Of a stretch of DNA of 64,000 nucleotides, positions 12,160 through 24,880 are shown one piece after another. The notes below the pieces were generated by a model that was not told where the DNA came from, did no database searches, and saw nothing but the letters and a program-made list of their open reading frames with translations. The stretch covers positions 10,671,501 through 10,735,500 of the forward strand of contig OY821745.1 of the NCBI GenBank assembly GCA_963682055.1. Reading direction: 5' to 3'. A program made the translations under genes and the position numbers. The stretch comes from Primula veris (lineage: Eukaryota; Streptophyta; Magnoliopsida; Ericales; Primulaceae). Each line of letters starts with the position of its first letter. Positions within the stretch are counted from its first letter, which is position 1.

Positions 12160-13190
12160 ATTGATCCGTTAGTTATTACTTTTTATTAATTTAGTACCAA
12201 CATATTAGAATCATACTATCTATTTTCTTTTTCTTGTAATATTTGCTTCTTCTTTTTTTAATTAAAAACGGACTGCTCACTGTTTTTTATTAATATTAAG
12301 TTTAAAATAATACTCCGTCCTTATTAGATAAAAAGAGTACCACAAACTCAAGGATTGACAATGAAAACTTGGAAACTTGTACGGACCAATGAAACAAAAC
12401 ATAAAAATACAAGCCCTTGTAAATTAGTTAACTTTATGATCATACAATTTTTTTTTTCCATAATTTCAAATTTTTTATCTCTATCCCTTTCGTGGCTCCT
12501 TTCTTATTTTTTCTTAAATTTTAAATTTTCACAACTTGTTCCGTAAATTTTCATCTGGTTGTCTTTCGTTGACCTCTATCTCTATATTATATCCCCAAAT
12601 TAAACGAAACTAGATCTACGACCTCCACTTCTTCATCACTACGTTGCTTCATTGATCTCGAGCTAAATATGTTCTCTCTTTCCATTCTAATATTGTGGCA
12701 ACCTTTATAGTCCAATTTAACTCATTCTTTTAATTTTAATTTTGAGCAGCTCTTAAATTCCAAATGCACTTTGTAGATTCTTCTCCCTTACTTCTTTACC
12801 GAGATAGTCGCCTATGGAGTTCGGCTTCTCGGTTGGTATGACTGACTTCAATACCCTTTTTCTTCTTAATTAAGCTTTTAATTTCAGGAACTATATGTCG
12901 CAATTTACAATCGTAGTTTACCTTGCTCCTTTCCACTTTTGTAAATCTATACCTCAAAAAAAAAATGCTTTCAAGCTAGGCATGAACTTATTAAAATGAA
13001 TACAAAAAAACTAACAACTACCGTAATCCCCGTGGTCATAAGGATCATAGTAGTTATTAATTGAATGTGACATGTTTCTCGTATTGTATCGATGTGTTTT
13101 AACTATTTTTTCTTCTCTGGCTATTTAAAATCCTTTCCATTACGCTATTTTTCTCTTTTTCTCATCCTCCTCGTCCACTTAAGTTTCCCA
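12160..13190. other. Intergenic DNA upstream of OST48, no gene seen
   Basis: AT-rich DNA with no recognisable coding sequence. It should contain upstream regulatory DNA of the distal OST48 promoter. The phrase atactccgtcc near 12309 resembles a Stowaway-type MITE end, but a partner end was not found. Confidence 0.5.
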
Positions 13191-14890
13191 ATTAGATTAG
13201 TAAAGATCTACCACTAACTCACTTTCTTTTAGGTTTAAGTGCTCAGATTCCTCGTAAAACTTTGCATCTTGCTCTTTTTGCTTCTGCTGTTCTGAGCTAG
13301 TATTATTATGCATAATTGCACCGATAAAAGTTAGCAAATCCTCGGTAACAGTATTTGGCTTTGAGCCACACTCTATGGGAAGGTCCACAGTTAGTTCACC
13401 TTCCTTTAGATTAATGTGCTCATATTGATCATTGTGGTCCTTTTGTACCTGTTTTCTTGTATTAGGACTGTTAATTTCCCCATGTTTGCTTTTTTTTACC
13501 CCTTCTTGGTCACATATGGGAGGGGTTGTAGAGTTTGTAACTTGCTTTTCTAAATGGATGATTTCAAGAGTGTAGGGTCTTTTTTATGCTGATTGACTTA
13601 TGATAATCTTCATTGTTTATTTTAGTTAGGACTTTGAATCTGTTTTGGTCAAATATTGCTAGGTCCATTTGTTGACCAGGCGGCGGTTGTTATGATTCAA
13701 AAAAAATTGTTTGATCTTTGAGGAACTCTAAATCCTCAGCTAAGAGGAGATGAGTTCAGTACTAACAGGGGAGCAACACGGATCACCAATGTCTATAGCT
13801 AAGTTCTCGTTTCTTTTCCTTTCTTCTAAAACTGTATTATCTTGAACGTCAATAATTGGAATCAAAACTTTTTCACTCTAAAAAGCCGCTACAGTGGTCC
13901 ACATTTAGGCTAAATTGCTCATTACTTGATACCATCGACTATTTAATAGCGTTAGTTTGTTCACTAAGAGTTTTATTTGTAGCCCTACCAATAATATATT
14001 TTACTTCTTTTCTTACCCACGTCCGGATGATATGACCTGCCTTTCTTTTATATCTTCTGTTTTGTGTAACTTTTTCCTGCGAAATAATTCTTTTATTTCT
14101 TATTAAGTGTAACATCTTCTTGCGAAACAGTTTTATGAAAACGTTAACTGAAAGAGCCAAAAAAATTCTCAGGCTTTTCATCGAGCAGTTTGTACTCACA
14201 CTTTCTATGACTCACTTTTTTTTATAGGTTTTGCAGAAATCAGGTAGTTGCTCGAAGTTGCACACTTGCCAAAAAGTCGTCCCCTTGGTCCTCATCATCA
14301 TCACCATAGCTAATTCATAGCCTATGAATAGGTTTCATACTCAAATCCACTTGAATGCAAACTCTTCCAACTTGTGGTCGTGTGCGATTGACTGTTTCTA
14401 AATCTAACTTAAGTGGTGTCTCAAAGACACTAGTAATCGAGTAAAGACTGGATTTGTTGTATAGGTGTTGGTAGCATTGGAAAGTTAACCCAAATAGGTG
14501 TAATCGGTGGTTCAAAACCTGATTTGAAATCAAAAGTACACCTACATATTCTGATTTGCCACTTTGAAACCATCCACTTTTTTCTCAGCCAAACCCTTAA
14601 AAAGTCGTCTTCATGATAAAAACTTAATCATACATGTTTATGGCTTCAATTAATCCGACTTTAAAGTCCATATTAAGATCCAAACTATTCAACATTGTAT
14701 AGATATGCTTAATTTCTGGGTTTCCATGCGTAAACTTCCCGATTAAGGTGAATTTAAATGGTTCAGATAACACGTTTATCTCTTTAAAAGTAAACCTAAT
14801 AGTTGTTTCACCTTTGTGTCTTTTAACTTCCTTCAGGGGCAAAAGCGGGTCTTTATATTCACCTAATACTTCATCAATCTTCATCTTTGT
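13190..14890 (-). pseudogene. Degenerate DUF4283 / zinc-knuckle retroelement protein (LINE ORF1-like)
   Basis: Minus-strand fragments match, in order, the DUF4283 protein family that plants carry mainly in LINE-type retroelements. From 14884 there is an N-terminal part with EPFKFTLIGKFTHGNPEI; near 14600-14535 a FLRVWLRKKW-like stretch in another frame; from about 14460 SVFETPLKLDLETVNRTRP followed by VGRVCIQVDL; and near 14210-14160 a decayed zinc knuckle ending KKVSHRKC. Stops and frameshifts separate the pieces. A possible tail lies at 13388-13197. No reverse transcriptase follows in this window. A dead fragment is the simplest reading. Confidence 0.65.
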
Positions 14891-15954
14891 GTCTTGTAAT
14901 ATGTGCTTTTGAGAGGCTTAAAGGATGATTTTGTAAAACCAATGTTAACACTATTTTTACAATATAGCTATCAAATAAATATTAACACTTTTTTTGTTTC
15001 GGGGTGGCTGGTGTTTGACAACTAAGGGGCGCTTGGAAACCAAGTATTTTTGGGAATTTCCTTACGTAGAAGTGTTGTAAAAAAAAAAAGACTTCTTGAG
15101 AAATAAGTGAAAAAAATAAATATGCTTCGTGGATAATTGATTTTGGTGTTTATAATTTAAATGAAATAACTTAGAAACACAATAATTGAGGAGGACAATA
15201 CAAAAAAAAAACGCATAACCACGCACTAGAAAGCTTAAAATCACTTTAAATGATAACAATTACAAATTAAAAAATAGCGATAAACATATTATAAGTAGAA
15301 GGTTTTTTTTTTAAAGAGACGTATTGGATACTTACTTCAGGAAGTAAGAATAGAACTCAAAATTGCGATCCGAGTTGTATCCATTTCATTTATTCAACAA
15401 TATACTCATCTAAATTCAAGCTTTCAATTTCTTTATTATAACGTCCGAATTTCGCATCAATTTTTGTCTCTTTTCTTATACATTATGCACTGTCATTGAT
15501 GCAACGACAGTTAACATTTATGTATCAAATGGATATGAAGACATATATCTGAGAATCAACTATCTAGCTATATATACACCAAAACAACGTTTGATAACAT
15601 TTATTAATGACGAATGTCTGCTGTTAAAAAACCATTTGCTTCACCACCGTTTTGAAACTACAGTTTATGATAGCATTTTGTTTTGAATGGTGTAAGAAAC
15701 CCATCATATTAGCATAACTAGCATCAATAAGAAATATTTACCTGAAATAATAATAATTAGGCATATGAAAAAAGATAGTACAAATGGAAAACAAAATGTA
15801 CATTTAACATACCATTAATTTGTCTTGGAAAGTTTAATGTTGAATGCATAAGAGTTTCATGTAATATACATGAATCATGAGATGATCATTTTCACTCCAT
15901 CAAATAAAAGTAAATTGCATGTGAAATGAACATGCAACCATCACATTTTTTTAC
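14891..15954. other. AT-rich spacer, no gene seen
   Basis: Nothing recognisable is encoded. Part of it may be the decayed 3' half of the Harbinger-like transposase that lies just beyond, since that reading frame points leftward into this stretch, but I could not align it. Confidence 0.4.
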
Positions 15955-16560
15955 GTACTTACCTTTTCTTTCACAAAATGCTTAATAATTGCATCAATAT
16001 GTGTCCCATCAATTGCACCAATGTAGCTTTGCGATAGTCAGAAACTATATAAATAAATTTTCGTGACTTCAATCTAGTACCACGCTTTCGTAAGGAAAAT
16101 AATTTTTAACCTTAAAATGTGGATAAATTTTGGAATTGTCACGAATATAACTAGTGACCCAATCAAAAGTCGGAGGAACAATGATAAGCACAAGAAAAGT
16201 AACCAAAGTTTTCAATAGTGCATTAAAATGTCTAATATTAAATTTTTTTCAAAATGCTGAAAGTCTTATTGCAACTTATGATTTCTTGAATTATGACGTT
16301 TATTTATTTTGAAAATGTTGAAAGTCTTTTTGCAACTTATGGCTTCTTTCATTATGGCATATAGTTAGAAGCAATATAATCACTTGTTCTTACACGGTTA
16401 CTTCACGACTCTCTTACAATAAATTTATAAATTTAAGTTTTTGTACAAATCGAGCAGATACATGCTTTTCCATACGAAATAGGTCATGAAATTGTGTATT
16501 GGACGGCCGTTTAGTATGTCCATCACATGTTGGTGTCCTTTGTAACTCGATGTCGGAACT
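15955..16560 (-). pseudogene. Degenerate PIF/Harbinger-type transposase fragment
   Basis: Read on the minus strand from 16560, broken frames give in order TQFHDLFRMEKHVSARF, a VTV.EQV...LLTICHNERSHKL segment, FDWVTSYIRDNSKIYPHF, and finally YIGAIDGTHIDAIIKHF at about 16020-15960. The order FRMEKHV, then HNERS, then IGAIDGTHI is that of DDE_Tnp_4 transposases of plant PIF/Harbinger elements; the D of IGAIDGTH is the first catalytic Asp. Several stops and frameshifts interrupt it and the later catalytic residues are not visible. It is a dead remnant. Confidence 0.75.
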
Positions 16561-17170
16561 TTAGCTTTATATTTCTCGTAATAGTCCACTTCTATAAAGC
16601 TTATGTAACTCGATGTCGTGCAGGAAATTTAATTTGACCTTTTTTCTTCCGCGTTTGTCAGTATTTCTATAAATTTAGTATCGTTGATTTTAGTACTAAA
16701 TAAGTTGTCATGTACATGTAATTCCCCTTTATTTTTCAAACTAATATATAAAATTATGTAAAAGTTAACTTAATATATAGAAAGAAAAAGTAATATATAA
16801 AAAGTAACTTTTAATATATATAAAATAATTTCAGACTAGAAATTATTTAATATGCAAAACTAACTTGTAAGTATTGCTAAATATTAATAATTTTTTGTGA
16901 TTAAAAAATTTTCAGCAAAAGTTTTCATAATGCTTCCAAACAAAAAAAAAAGGGAAAGCAAAACTATTTGGAGATAAATATTTTGGTGTGAAACAAACAT
17001 AAACATAGCCTAAATCTCATGTATTTGAAGAATTATTAAAATAATAAAAGAGGAGAAATTAATGGACCACAGAATAGTACTCCATATTATTAATCGAATC
17101 TCATCATAAACAGCATATAATAATGAAAAAGAAAAGAATATACAGTGAAGAAAGGTCTAAAACACTAATC
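16561..17170. other. AT-rich spacer upstream of the E2 gene
   Basis: No coding sequence recognised. The stretch is rich in short AT repeats and ends at the presumed promoter of the plus-strand RUB-conjugating enzyme gene. Confidence 0.4.
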
Positions 17171-17176
17171 TAATTC

Positions 17177-17207
<31 letters not shown>

Positions 17208-17280
17208 CAAATATTCACGCAATACATATCTATATATCTCCTATTTTCTCTCTTGCAAAATATTCTTAACAAGCTACCAG
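17171..17280 (+). promoter_or_regulatory. Putative core promoter and 5'UTR exon of the E2 gene
   Basis: A TC-rich tract followed by tatatatatata (about 17193-17209) leads into a short stretch ending caagctaccag/gtacct at 17280/17281, a good splice donor. The E2 start codon lies just after a strong acceptor (tatttgcag) ending at 22243, so a 5'UTR intron must exist. This donor would give an intron of 4,963 bp. The link is inference. Confidence 0.35.
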
Positions 17281-17769
17281 GTACCTCTCTCTCTCTCTAT
17301 ATATATATATACATATACATATATATATTTATGTATACATGTGTATATGTATATGGGTATCTACAGTTTGGATAATCTATCTCAATATAATTATTAGTTT
17401 CAAATAATATTATATAATTGTTACTATAATTATATTTTAGGATTTGTAGTCATATTTTAAATATGGGTTTTATGTATACTTTCATTTTGTGTACCTGAGG
17501 GTTGTATTGAATATTGTACTTCTTTTTTATACAGTGTGTTTTATGTTTTAAAAAAAAGTCTTAATATCATATGGTTTAAATAAGGAAAATAATGGATTTA
17601 CTATCAAGTTATTTAGGATCATCTTTCTCAATATTGTTATTAGCTTCGAGAACTAATATAAGCTGACTGATCATTTTTGTAATCGTTACGATATTTTAGG
17701 ATTTATAGGTCATGTTTTAAATACACGTTTTATGTATACTGTACTTTGATTTGGTGTGTAGTGTGTACA

Positions 17770-18099
17770 TATCATACTATTATAGTAAGCAACCCAAGAA
17801 AATCAAGGCTCGCAAAATTTGGCCATTTTTTCCAAAAATGCCCCCATTCTATTTTTTATAATTACTCCTATACACTTATTCAATTCAAAACATTTATTAC
17901 AAACAAAAAAATTTGCTCTCCAATCCCAAACAAAACCGCCTTACGTGTATTTTTGTATAATAACTAACATTATATTACTCCTTATATACGATTGTTAATT
18001 TATTATATTTATTCAATCAATTTTTTGTTTTTCTTGAAAATATTAATTTTATTTGCCCGGATGATCGTGTTGCACACGCATCGCGCGTGCACAGATTAC

Positions 18100-18102
<3 letters not shown>
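17770..18102 (+). mobile_element. Non-autonomous Helitron, 333 bp
   Basis: The 5' end is TCATACTATTATA preceded by A. The 3' end has the hairpin gcacacgc-atc-gcgcgtgc, then acagatta and the terminus CTAG followed by host T, which fits Helitron insertion between A and T with no target duplication. It interrupts an early unit of the 445-bp array. Internal sequence resembles the element in the RRA intron (34764 onward), including the tag attactcctata. It is too short to encode a Rep/helicase. Confidence 0.7.

Positions 18103-18147
<45 letters not shown>
18103..18147. repeat. TA dinucleotide microsatellite
   Basis: A run of about 20 TA repeats directly follows the Helitron 3' end, at the junction with the clear tandem units. 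Confidence 0.9.
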
Positions 18148-18152
<5 letters not shown>

Positions 18153-21100
18153 GGATTGTGTTTACACTTAACTGCTGAGGGTTGTATTGAATATTGTACT
18201 TTTTTTATTCGTGTGTTTTATGTCGTTTTATTTTTAATTTATGTTGAAGAAAAAGGTTTATTATGGTTCAAATAAGGAAAATAATTAATTTATGGAATCG
18301 TACGAAGTTATTTAGAAACCTAATGATGTGGTAATGGTAATTCTGTAATTTAAGTGCATTTTAGCAACTTTGAGTTATAATGGATGTTTTCTTTCTAATT
18401 AAGTAAGAAATAGTGTATGGAGTTACCAAAGAACTAAAGAAGCAATTTTGAGGCATTTTAGTTATGAAATGAGTGGTTGTCATCTATCTCAATATGGTTA
18501 CTATTTTCGACTGATCTCATGTGTTTACTGATCATGTTTGTAATTGTTATATTTGTTGTCATGTTTTAAATAGTTTTATGTATACTTTGGTGTGTGTGTG
18601 TGTATAGATTGTGTTTACTGCTGAGTGTTGTATTGAATATTGTACTTTTTTTATTCGTGTGTTTTATGTCGTTTTATTTTTAATTTATGTTGAAGAAAAA
18701 GTCTTATTATGGTTCAAATAAGGAAAATAATGAATTTACGGAATCGTACGAAGTTATTTAGGAACCTAATGATGTGGCAATGGTAATTCTGTAATTTAAG
18801 TGCATTTTAGCAACTTTGAGTTATAATGGATGTTTTCTTTCTAATTAAGTAAGAAATAGTGTATGGAGTTACCAAAGAACTAAAAAAGCAATTTTGAGGC
18901 ATTTTAGTTATGAAATGAGTGGTTGTCATCTATCTCAATATGGTTACTATTTTCGACTGATCTCATGTTCTTACTGATCATGTTTGTAATTGTTATATTT
19001 GTTGTCATGTTTTAAATAGTTTTATGTATACTTTGGTGTGTGTTGTGTGTATAGATTGTGTTTACTGCTGAGTGTTGTATTGAATATTGTACTTTTTTTA
19101 TTCGTGTGTTTTATGTCGTTTTATTTTTAATTTATGTCGAAGAAAAAGGTTTATTATGGTTCAAATAAGGAAAATAATGAATTTACGGAATCGTACGAAG
19201 TTATTTAGGAACCTAATGATGAGGCAATGGTAATTCTGTAATTTAAGTGCATTTTAGCAACTTTGAGTTATAATGGATGTTTTCTTTCTAATTAAGTAAG
19301 AAATAGTGTATGGAGTTACCAAAGAACTAAAGAAGCAATTTTGAGGCATTTTAGTTATGAAATGAGTGGTTGTCATCTATCTCAATATGATTACTATTTT
19401 CGACTGATCTCATGTGCTTACTGATCATGTTTGTAATTGTTATATTTGTTGTCATGTTTTAAATAGTTTTACGTATACTTTGGTGTGTGTGTGTATAAAT
19501 TGTGTTTACTGCTGAGTGTTGTATTGAATATTGTACTTTTTTTATTCGTGTGTTTTATGTCGTTTTATTTTTAATTTATGTTGAAGAAAAAGGCTTATTA
19601 TGGTTCAAATAAGGAAAATAATGAATTTACGGAATCGTACGAAGTTATTTAGGAACCTCATTGGTAATTCTGTAATTTAAGTGCATTTTAGCAACTTTGA
19701 GTTATAATGGATGTTTTCTTTCTAATTAAGTAAGAAATAGTGTATGGAGTTACCAAAGAACTAAAGAAGCAATTTTGAGGCATTTTAGTTATAAAATGAG
19801 TGGTTGTCATCTATCTCAATATGGTTACTATTTTCGACTGATCTCATGTGCTGACTGATCATGTTTGTAATTGTTATATTCGTTGTCATGTTTTAAATAG
19901 TTTTACGTATACTTTGCTGTGTGTGTGTGTATAGATTGTGTTTACTGCTGAGTGTTGTATTGAATATTGTACTTTTTTTATTCGTGTGTTTTATGTCGTT
20001 TTATTTTTAATTTATGTTGAAGAAAAAGGCTTATTATGGTTCAAATAAGGAAAATAATGAATTTACGGAATCGTACGAAGTTATTTAGGAACCTAATGAT
20101 GTGGCAATGGTAATTATGTAATTTAAGTGCATTTTAGCAACTTTGAGTTATAATGGATGTTTTCTTTCTAATTAAGTAAGAAATAGTGTATGGAGTTACC
20201 AAAGAACTAAAGAAGCAATTTTGAGGCATTTTAGTTATGAAATGAGTGGTTGTCATCTATCTCAATATGGTTACTATTTTCGACTGATCTCATGTTCTTA
20301 CTGATCATGTTTGTAATTGTTATATTTGTTGTCATGTTTTAAATAGTTTTACGTATATTTTGGTGTGTGTGTGTATAGATTGTGTTTACTGCTGAGTGTT
20401 GTATTGAATATTGTACTTTTTTTATTCGTGTGTTTTATGTCGTTTTATTTTTAATTTATGTTGAAGAAAAAGGCTTATTATGGTTCAAATAAGGAAAATA
20501 ATGAATTTACGGAATCGTACGAAGTTATTTAGGAACCTAATGATGAGGCAATGGTAATTCTGTAATTTAAGTGCATTTTAGCAACTTTGAGTTATAATGG
20601 ATGTTTTCTTTCTAATTAAGTAAGAAATAGTGTATGGAGTTACCAAAGAACTAAAGAAGCAATTTTGAGGCATTTTAGTTATGAAATGAGTGGTTGTCAT
20701 CTATCTCAATATGATTACTATTTTCGACTGATCTCATGTGCTTACTGATCATGTTTGTAATTGTTATATTTGTTGTCATGTTTTAAATAGTTTTACGTAT
20801 ACTTTGGTGTGTGTGTGTGTATATATTGTGTTTACTGCTGAGTGTTGTATTGAATATTGTACTTTTTTTATTCGTGTGTTTTATGTCGTTTTATTTTTAA
20901 TTTATGTTGAAGAAAAAGGCTTATTATGGTTCAAATAAGGAAAATAATGAATTTACGGAATCGTACGAAGTTATTTAGGAACCTAATGATGTGGCAATGG
21001 TAATTATGTAATTTAAGTGCATTTTAGCAACTTTGAGTTATAATGGATGTTTTCTTTCTAATTAAGTAAGAAATAGTGTATGGAGTTACCAAAGAACTAA

Positions 21101-22248
21101 AGAAGCAATTTTGAGGCATTTTAGTTATAAAATGAGTGGTTGTCATCTATCTCAATATGGTTACTATTTTCGACTGATCTCATGTGCTTACTGATCATGT
21201 TTGTAATTGTTATATTTGTTGTCATGTTTTAAATAGTTTTATGTATACTTTGGTGTGTGTGTGTATAGATTGTGTTTACTGCTGAGTGTTGTATTGAATA
21301 TTGTACTTTTTTTATTCGTGTGTTTTATGTCGTTTTATTTTTAATTTATGTTGAAGAAAAAGGCTTGTTATGGTTCAAATAAGGAAAATAATGAATTTAC
21401 GGAATCGTACGAAGTTATTTAGGAACCTAATGATGTGGCAATGGTAATTCTGTAATTTAAGTGCATTTTAGCAACTTTGAGTTATCATGGATCTTTTCTT
21501 TCTAATTAAGAAATAGTATATGGAGTTACCAAAGAACTAAAGAAGCAATTTTGAGGCATTTTAGTTATGAAATGAGTGGTTGTCAATTAAACTACCCCCT
21601 ACATAAATATGTGTACTACTTGTTACAAAAAAAGGTCTAGTTTTTTCAATGTGTTTGCAGTATAAGACTTACTAGAAGTTAGTGTTTATTGTCTGCTAAT
21701 AGGTCATTTTCATGACAAACATTCCAATCCTATTTGGAGTGGTGTTTATTATGTTGTCTCATCTTGTTTTTATTGTGGTTAGCATAATAGCATGCATGTA
21801 CTGTGAGTTTAAGAATTGGTAAACGGTATATGTGTTTTTTTCCATATGTATGGGGTTTGCCATTGATGGTTTTGTGGTTATTGAAAGTCAAATTTCAAAT
21901 CTATCTACTTTGAGTCTACTTTAGAGAAAATGTAAGTAAAAGACTTTTAATGAAATACTGGAAACGGCTAAATGTTTCTACTTAAGCAGAGAGTCCCAGA
22001 TCTTGAGCAAATGCATCGTCTATGTTAATAAGAATGCTTATATTTCTGGTTTATTTGTTAACTAACAGTCTTCTAGGGTTAGGGTTCTGCTTTTGAAATG
22101 ATTAAAATGTTAAAGATTTTATTTTAGTATCAGAAGCTGAATAATCGTAATGTTGTCATGTGAATATAAATATTGCATAGGAGTGGTCGAGATAACCAGT
22201 GAATTGCTTTTGCTTATAAGTCAGCTTCATTAAATATTTGCAGGAAAT

Positions 22249-24880
22249 ATGATTAAGCTTTTTAAAGTGAAGGAAAAACAGAGAGCTGAACATGCCAATG
22301 GCGCATCAGGGGGAAAGAAGCAAAGTGCGGGAGAGTTACGCCTTCACAAAGGTAATCAATATCATTATATTCATGTACTTACAAGGGTACAGTGACGAAA
22401 TGGTGCATAATGTTATGCCTTCACAATTGTACTATGTTTATACTCATTCTACTTTGCAGACATGGGTGAACTTAACCTACCGAAAGGCTGTACCATATCA
22501 TTCCCTAATGGCAAAGACGACCTAATGAACTTTGAGGTCACCATTCGACCTGACGAAGGATACTATTTGTAAGCATTCTTTACCACTGTGGTTTACTTTT
22601 GCCTGTATTAACAAAAGTTTCTCATTTCAAGCTTGTAATTGTCTTTTATGATCGAGGAGTATAAAGCCTATTTATAATAATATTATTGAAGCCATTTAGA
22701 TTTGAAACATATAGGAAAAGGTATAGTTTGGGATGGAATTTGGGATTGTTGGATTTTCTTTCTGATTTCGTTGAATACTAGATAAAAGACGTTTCTAAAC
22801 TGTGAGAAAAAGGTAAAACATTTTACTGCTTAATACATGAACCGAGAGACTCTTAGCAAATGCTAGCAGCTGGACTACTTCAGATAAAATTAAGCTAAAT
22901 ATAGTACAAATTGTCATAGTGACATTTAATTCTTCTTACAGTCATGCTCAAGGCCTGTTCTTTGTTTCATTATTCTCATCATTAAGCTTAAAGATTCATC
23001 CATACAGTTCAAATTGTCATAGTGACATTTAATTCTTTTTACAGTCATGCTCAAGGCCTGTTCTTTGTTTCATTATTCTCATCATTAAGCTTAAAGATTC
23101 ATCCTTATGTATGGATTCCATATGAGTCCAACTTTTCCTTGTAGAATGCTGATCTTGCGGACATTATGTTTTCTTCAGTAATATAATTTGATTATGCAAC
23201 CATTAGAGTAAACCATGCGGATTTTCCCACCTTGAATTTGTGGAGTACTGTCTTTATTTAATTAGAAATCTATCACCCACAGTCAAGTGTATTTCTGATT
23301 GCTCCTAAGTACTATTCTGGTATTCCATTTTCTGAACTGCGTGCCCTCTTTCTCTAAGCATGTTTTTCTTTTTCACACAAGTTGTTGCTAGCTTTTGCTG
23401 TATCTGCTGCACTTCGATATTTTGGTTTCAATTATGTTAAGTACTCAATAATGAGAGGAAATGAGAAAGAAAGGAAGGAATAATTGTGCATAGTAAGAAT
23501 GAGAAGCCTGGTGCAAGAAACAAGGGTGCACTTGCTTATTAAGACAATTAAGGGGAACATTCTGTAGTTACTTATTGATTTAAAATTAAGCATAATGTCT
23601 TATCTCATAAAATCGCTATCTAGGGTTATGAAAAACATGAACGTCTTCGTTTTGTCAAAAGCAGGTTAGCTGTAGCTTCATCTGAGCTTAAGTTGCAGCA
23701 TTCTATTATGTAATTCCCCATAGAAATCCCGTTAAGTGAGTTATTACCGTTTGATTAATCTGCTTCCTGAGTTGGTAGTTTATTTACATGTCGGTCGACC
23801 TTTATCAGTTACATATTGTTGTTCTTATTTATTTTTTATCTTCGCTTTTCAGAGGAGGTACATTCATATTCACTTTTCAAGTTCCACCAATGTATCCTCA
23901 TGAACCGCCAAAGGTCAAATGCAAAACTAAGGTATGGTTTTTTTGTTGAATAAAAAGCCTGCTCCCTTTCATTGCATAACATTTTTGTCATCTTGTGGTA
24001 TATTCAGCAGCCTCTTTTTCTTGCAGGTCTATCATCCCAACATCGACTTGGAAGGAAATGTATGCCTTAATATTCTTCGTGAAGACTGGAAACCCGTCCT
24101 GAACATCAATACCATAATATATGGACTCTATCACCTTTTCACGGTAATTACATTCACTTTTGGCGCTGTTAACATTTATTTTGCTTGTGCTTCTAAAAAC
24201 CTGGTTCTAAGTCTAGATGACTGTCCTTGTTGCAGAAGTTTACTTTCCATGGTTTGTAAATTTTGATTTTTTTATGAAAATGGGTGTAGATGGTTTCTTC
24301 AAGTTTTCATGAATATTACACAGCTAACATCGTTGATCAGAAAACATGGATATGGAAACAGAACGTGTGTTCATTGAAAAAAAGTATATAAAGGGATCTG
24401 AGGAATATTGTTTGGCTTTTTATAATTTTCGTTTCTGATTTTAACTTGTTTTATCTGGGTTGGTAAGAGATATGTATCACTGATGGAACTCTTGAAAACA
24501 TTTCTCGATGTTATTCCAGTCTTGAAACAAATAGGTTTTTAAACATAAGCTAAAAAGGAATGCTGGTTTGTGAACTGCATCAACTTTGAGTTTTGGTTTG
24601 TCAAATACTGCTACGCCATCAATTCTATACTATGTTTTTGTTTTCAATGAGCAGACATTTTTCTTTCTTGAACTTGACCCAAAATAACCAAAGTATTTAT
24701 TATTTTTCCCCGATACTTATGTTGTCTTTGTTTGAACAGCAACCTAATCATGAAGATCCGCTCAACCATGATGCTGCTGCGGTATTGAGAGACAACCCGA
24801 AGATGTTCGAATCTAATGTGAGAAGAGCAATGAGCGGTGGTTATGTGGGAGAAACACATTTCACTCATTGCATGTATTAG
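22249..24880 (+). CDS. RCE1: RUB1/NEDD8-conjugating enzyme E2 (UBC12/RCE1 type)
   Basis: E2 that takes activated RUB1/NEDD8 as a thioester and passes it, with RBX1, to cullins, thereby switching on cullin-RING ubiquitin ligases. Coding exons are 22249-22351, 22460-22568, 23853-23931, 24027-24143 and 24740-24880. They sum to 549 nt (182 aa), close to the usual 180-190 aa, and the frame is kept throughout. The N-terminus [11 protein letters not shown] is the docking extension for the NEDD8 E1 (UBA3). Next come [32 protein letters not shown], the HPN motif (residues 100-102) and the catalytic Cys110 in [19 protein letters not shown]. The C-terminal part is [15 protein letters not shown]. The ATG follows a 3' splice acceptor by 5 bases, implying a 5'UTR intron. 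The gene is convergent with the DeSI-like gene; the stops are about 1 kb apart. Confidence 0.96.
22907..23105 (+). repeat. Two-copy direct repeat in E2 intron 2, period 103 bp
   Basis: The segment starting caaattgtcatagtgac at 22907 recurs at 23010 almost unchanged, including the phrase ctcaaggcctgttctttg. It is a recent local duplication within the intron between coding exons 2 and 3. Confidence 0.9.

Larger units (their letters stand above)
17360..21590 (+). repeat. 445-bp tandem array with three-unit higher-order structure
   Basis: The marker ctgctgagtgttgtattg (ctgctgagg in the first clear unit) begins units at 18172, 18619, 19065, 19509, 19945, 20389, 20835 and 21279, with spacings 436-447 bp. 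The last unit stops near 21585. More diverged unit material runs back to about 17360. Variants repeat in threes: units at 18619 and 19945 share catgttcttactg; 19065 and 20389 share gaggcaatgg and caatatgatt; 19509 and 20835 share gttataaaatgag. The array thus grew by duplicating a block of three units (about 1,330 bp). It encodes nothing credible and lies upstream of the E2 start codon, probably in a leader intron. Confidence 0.9.

Noticed and set aside
18087..21000. Repeated short open frames in the 445-bp array (FTAECCIEYCTFFIRVF)
   Set aside because: They are only the forward reading of each tandem unit, about 60-66 codons at most, with no family similarity or start-site context.
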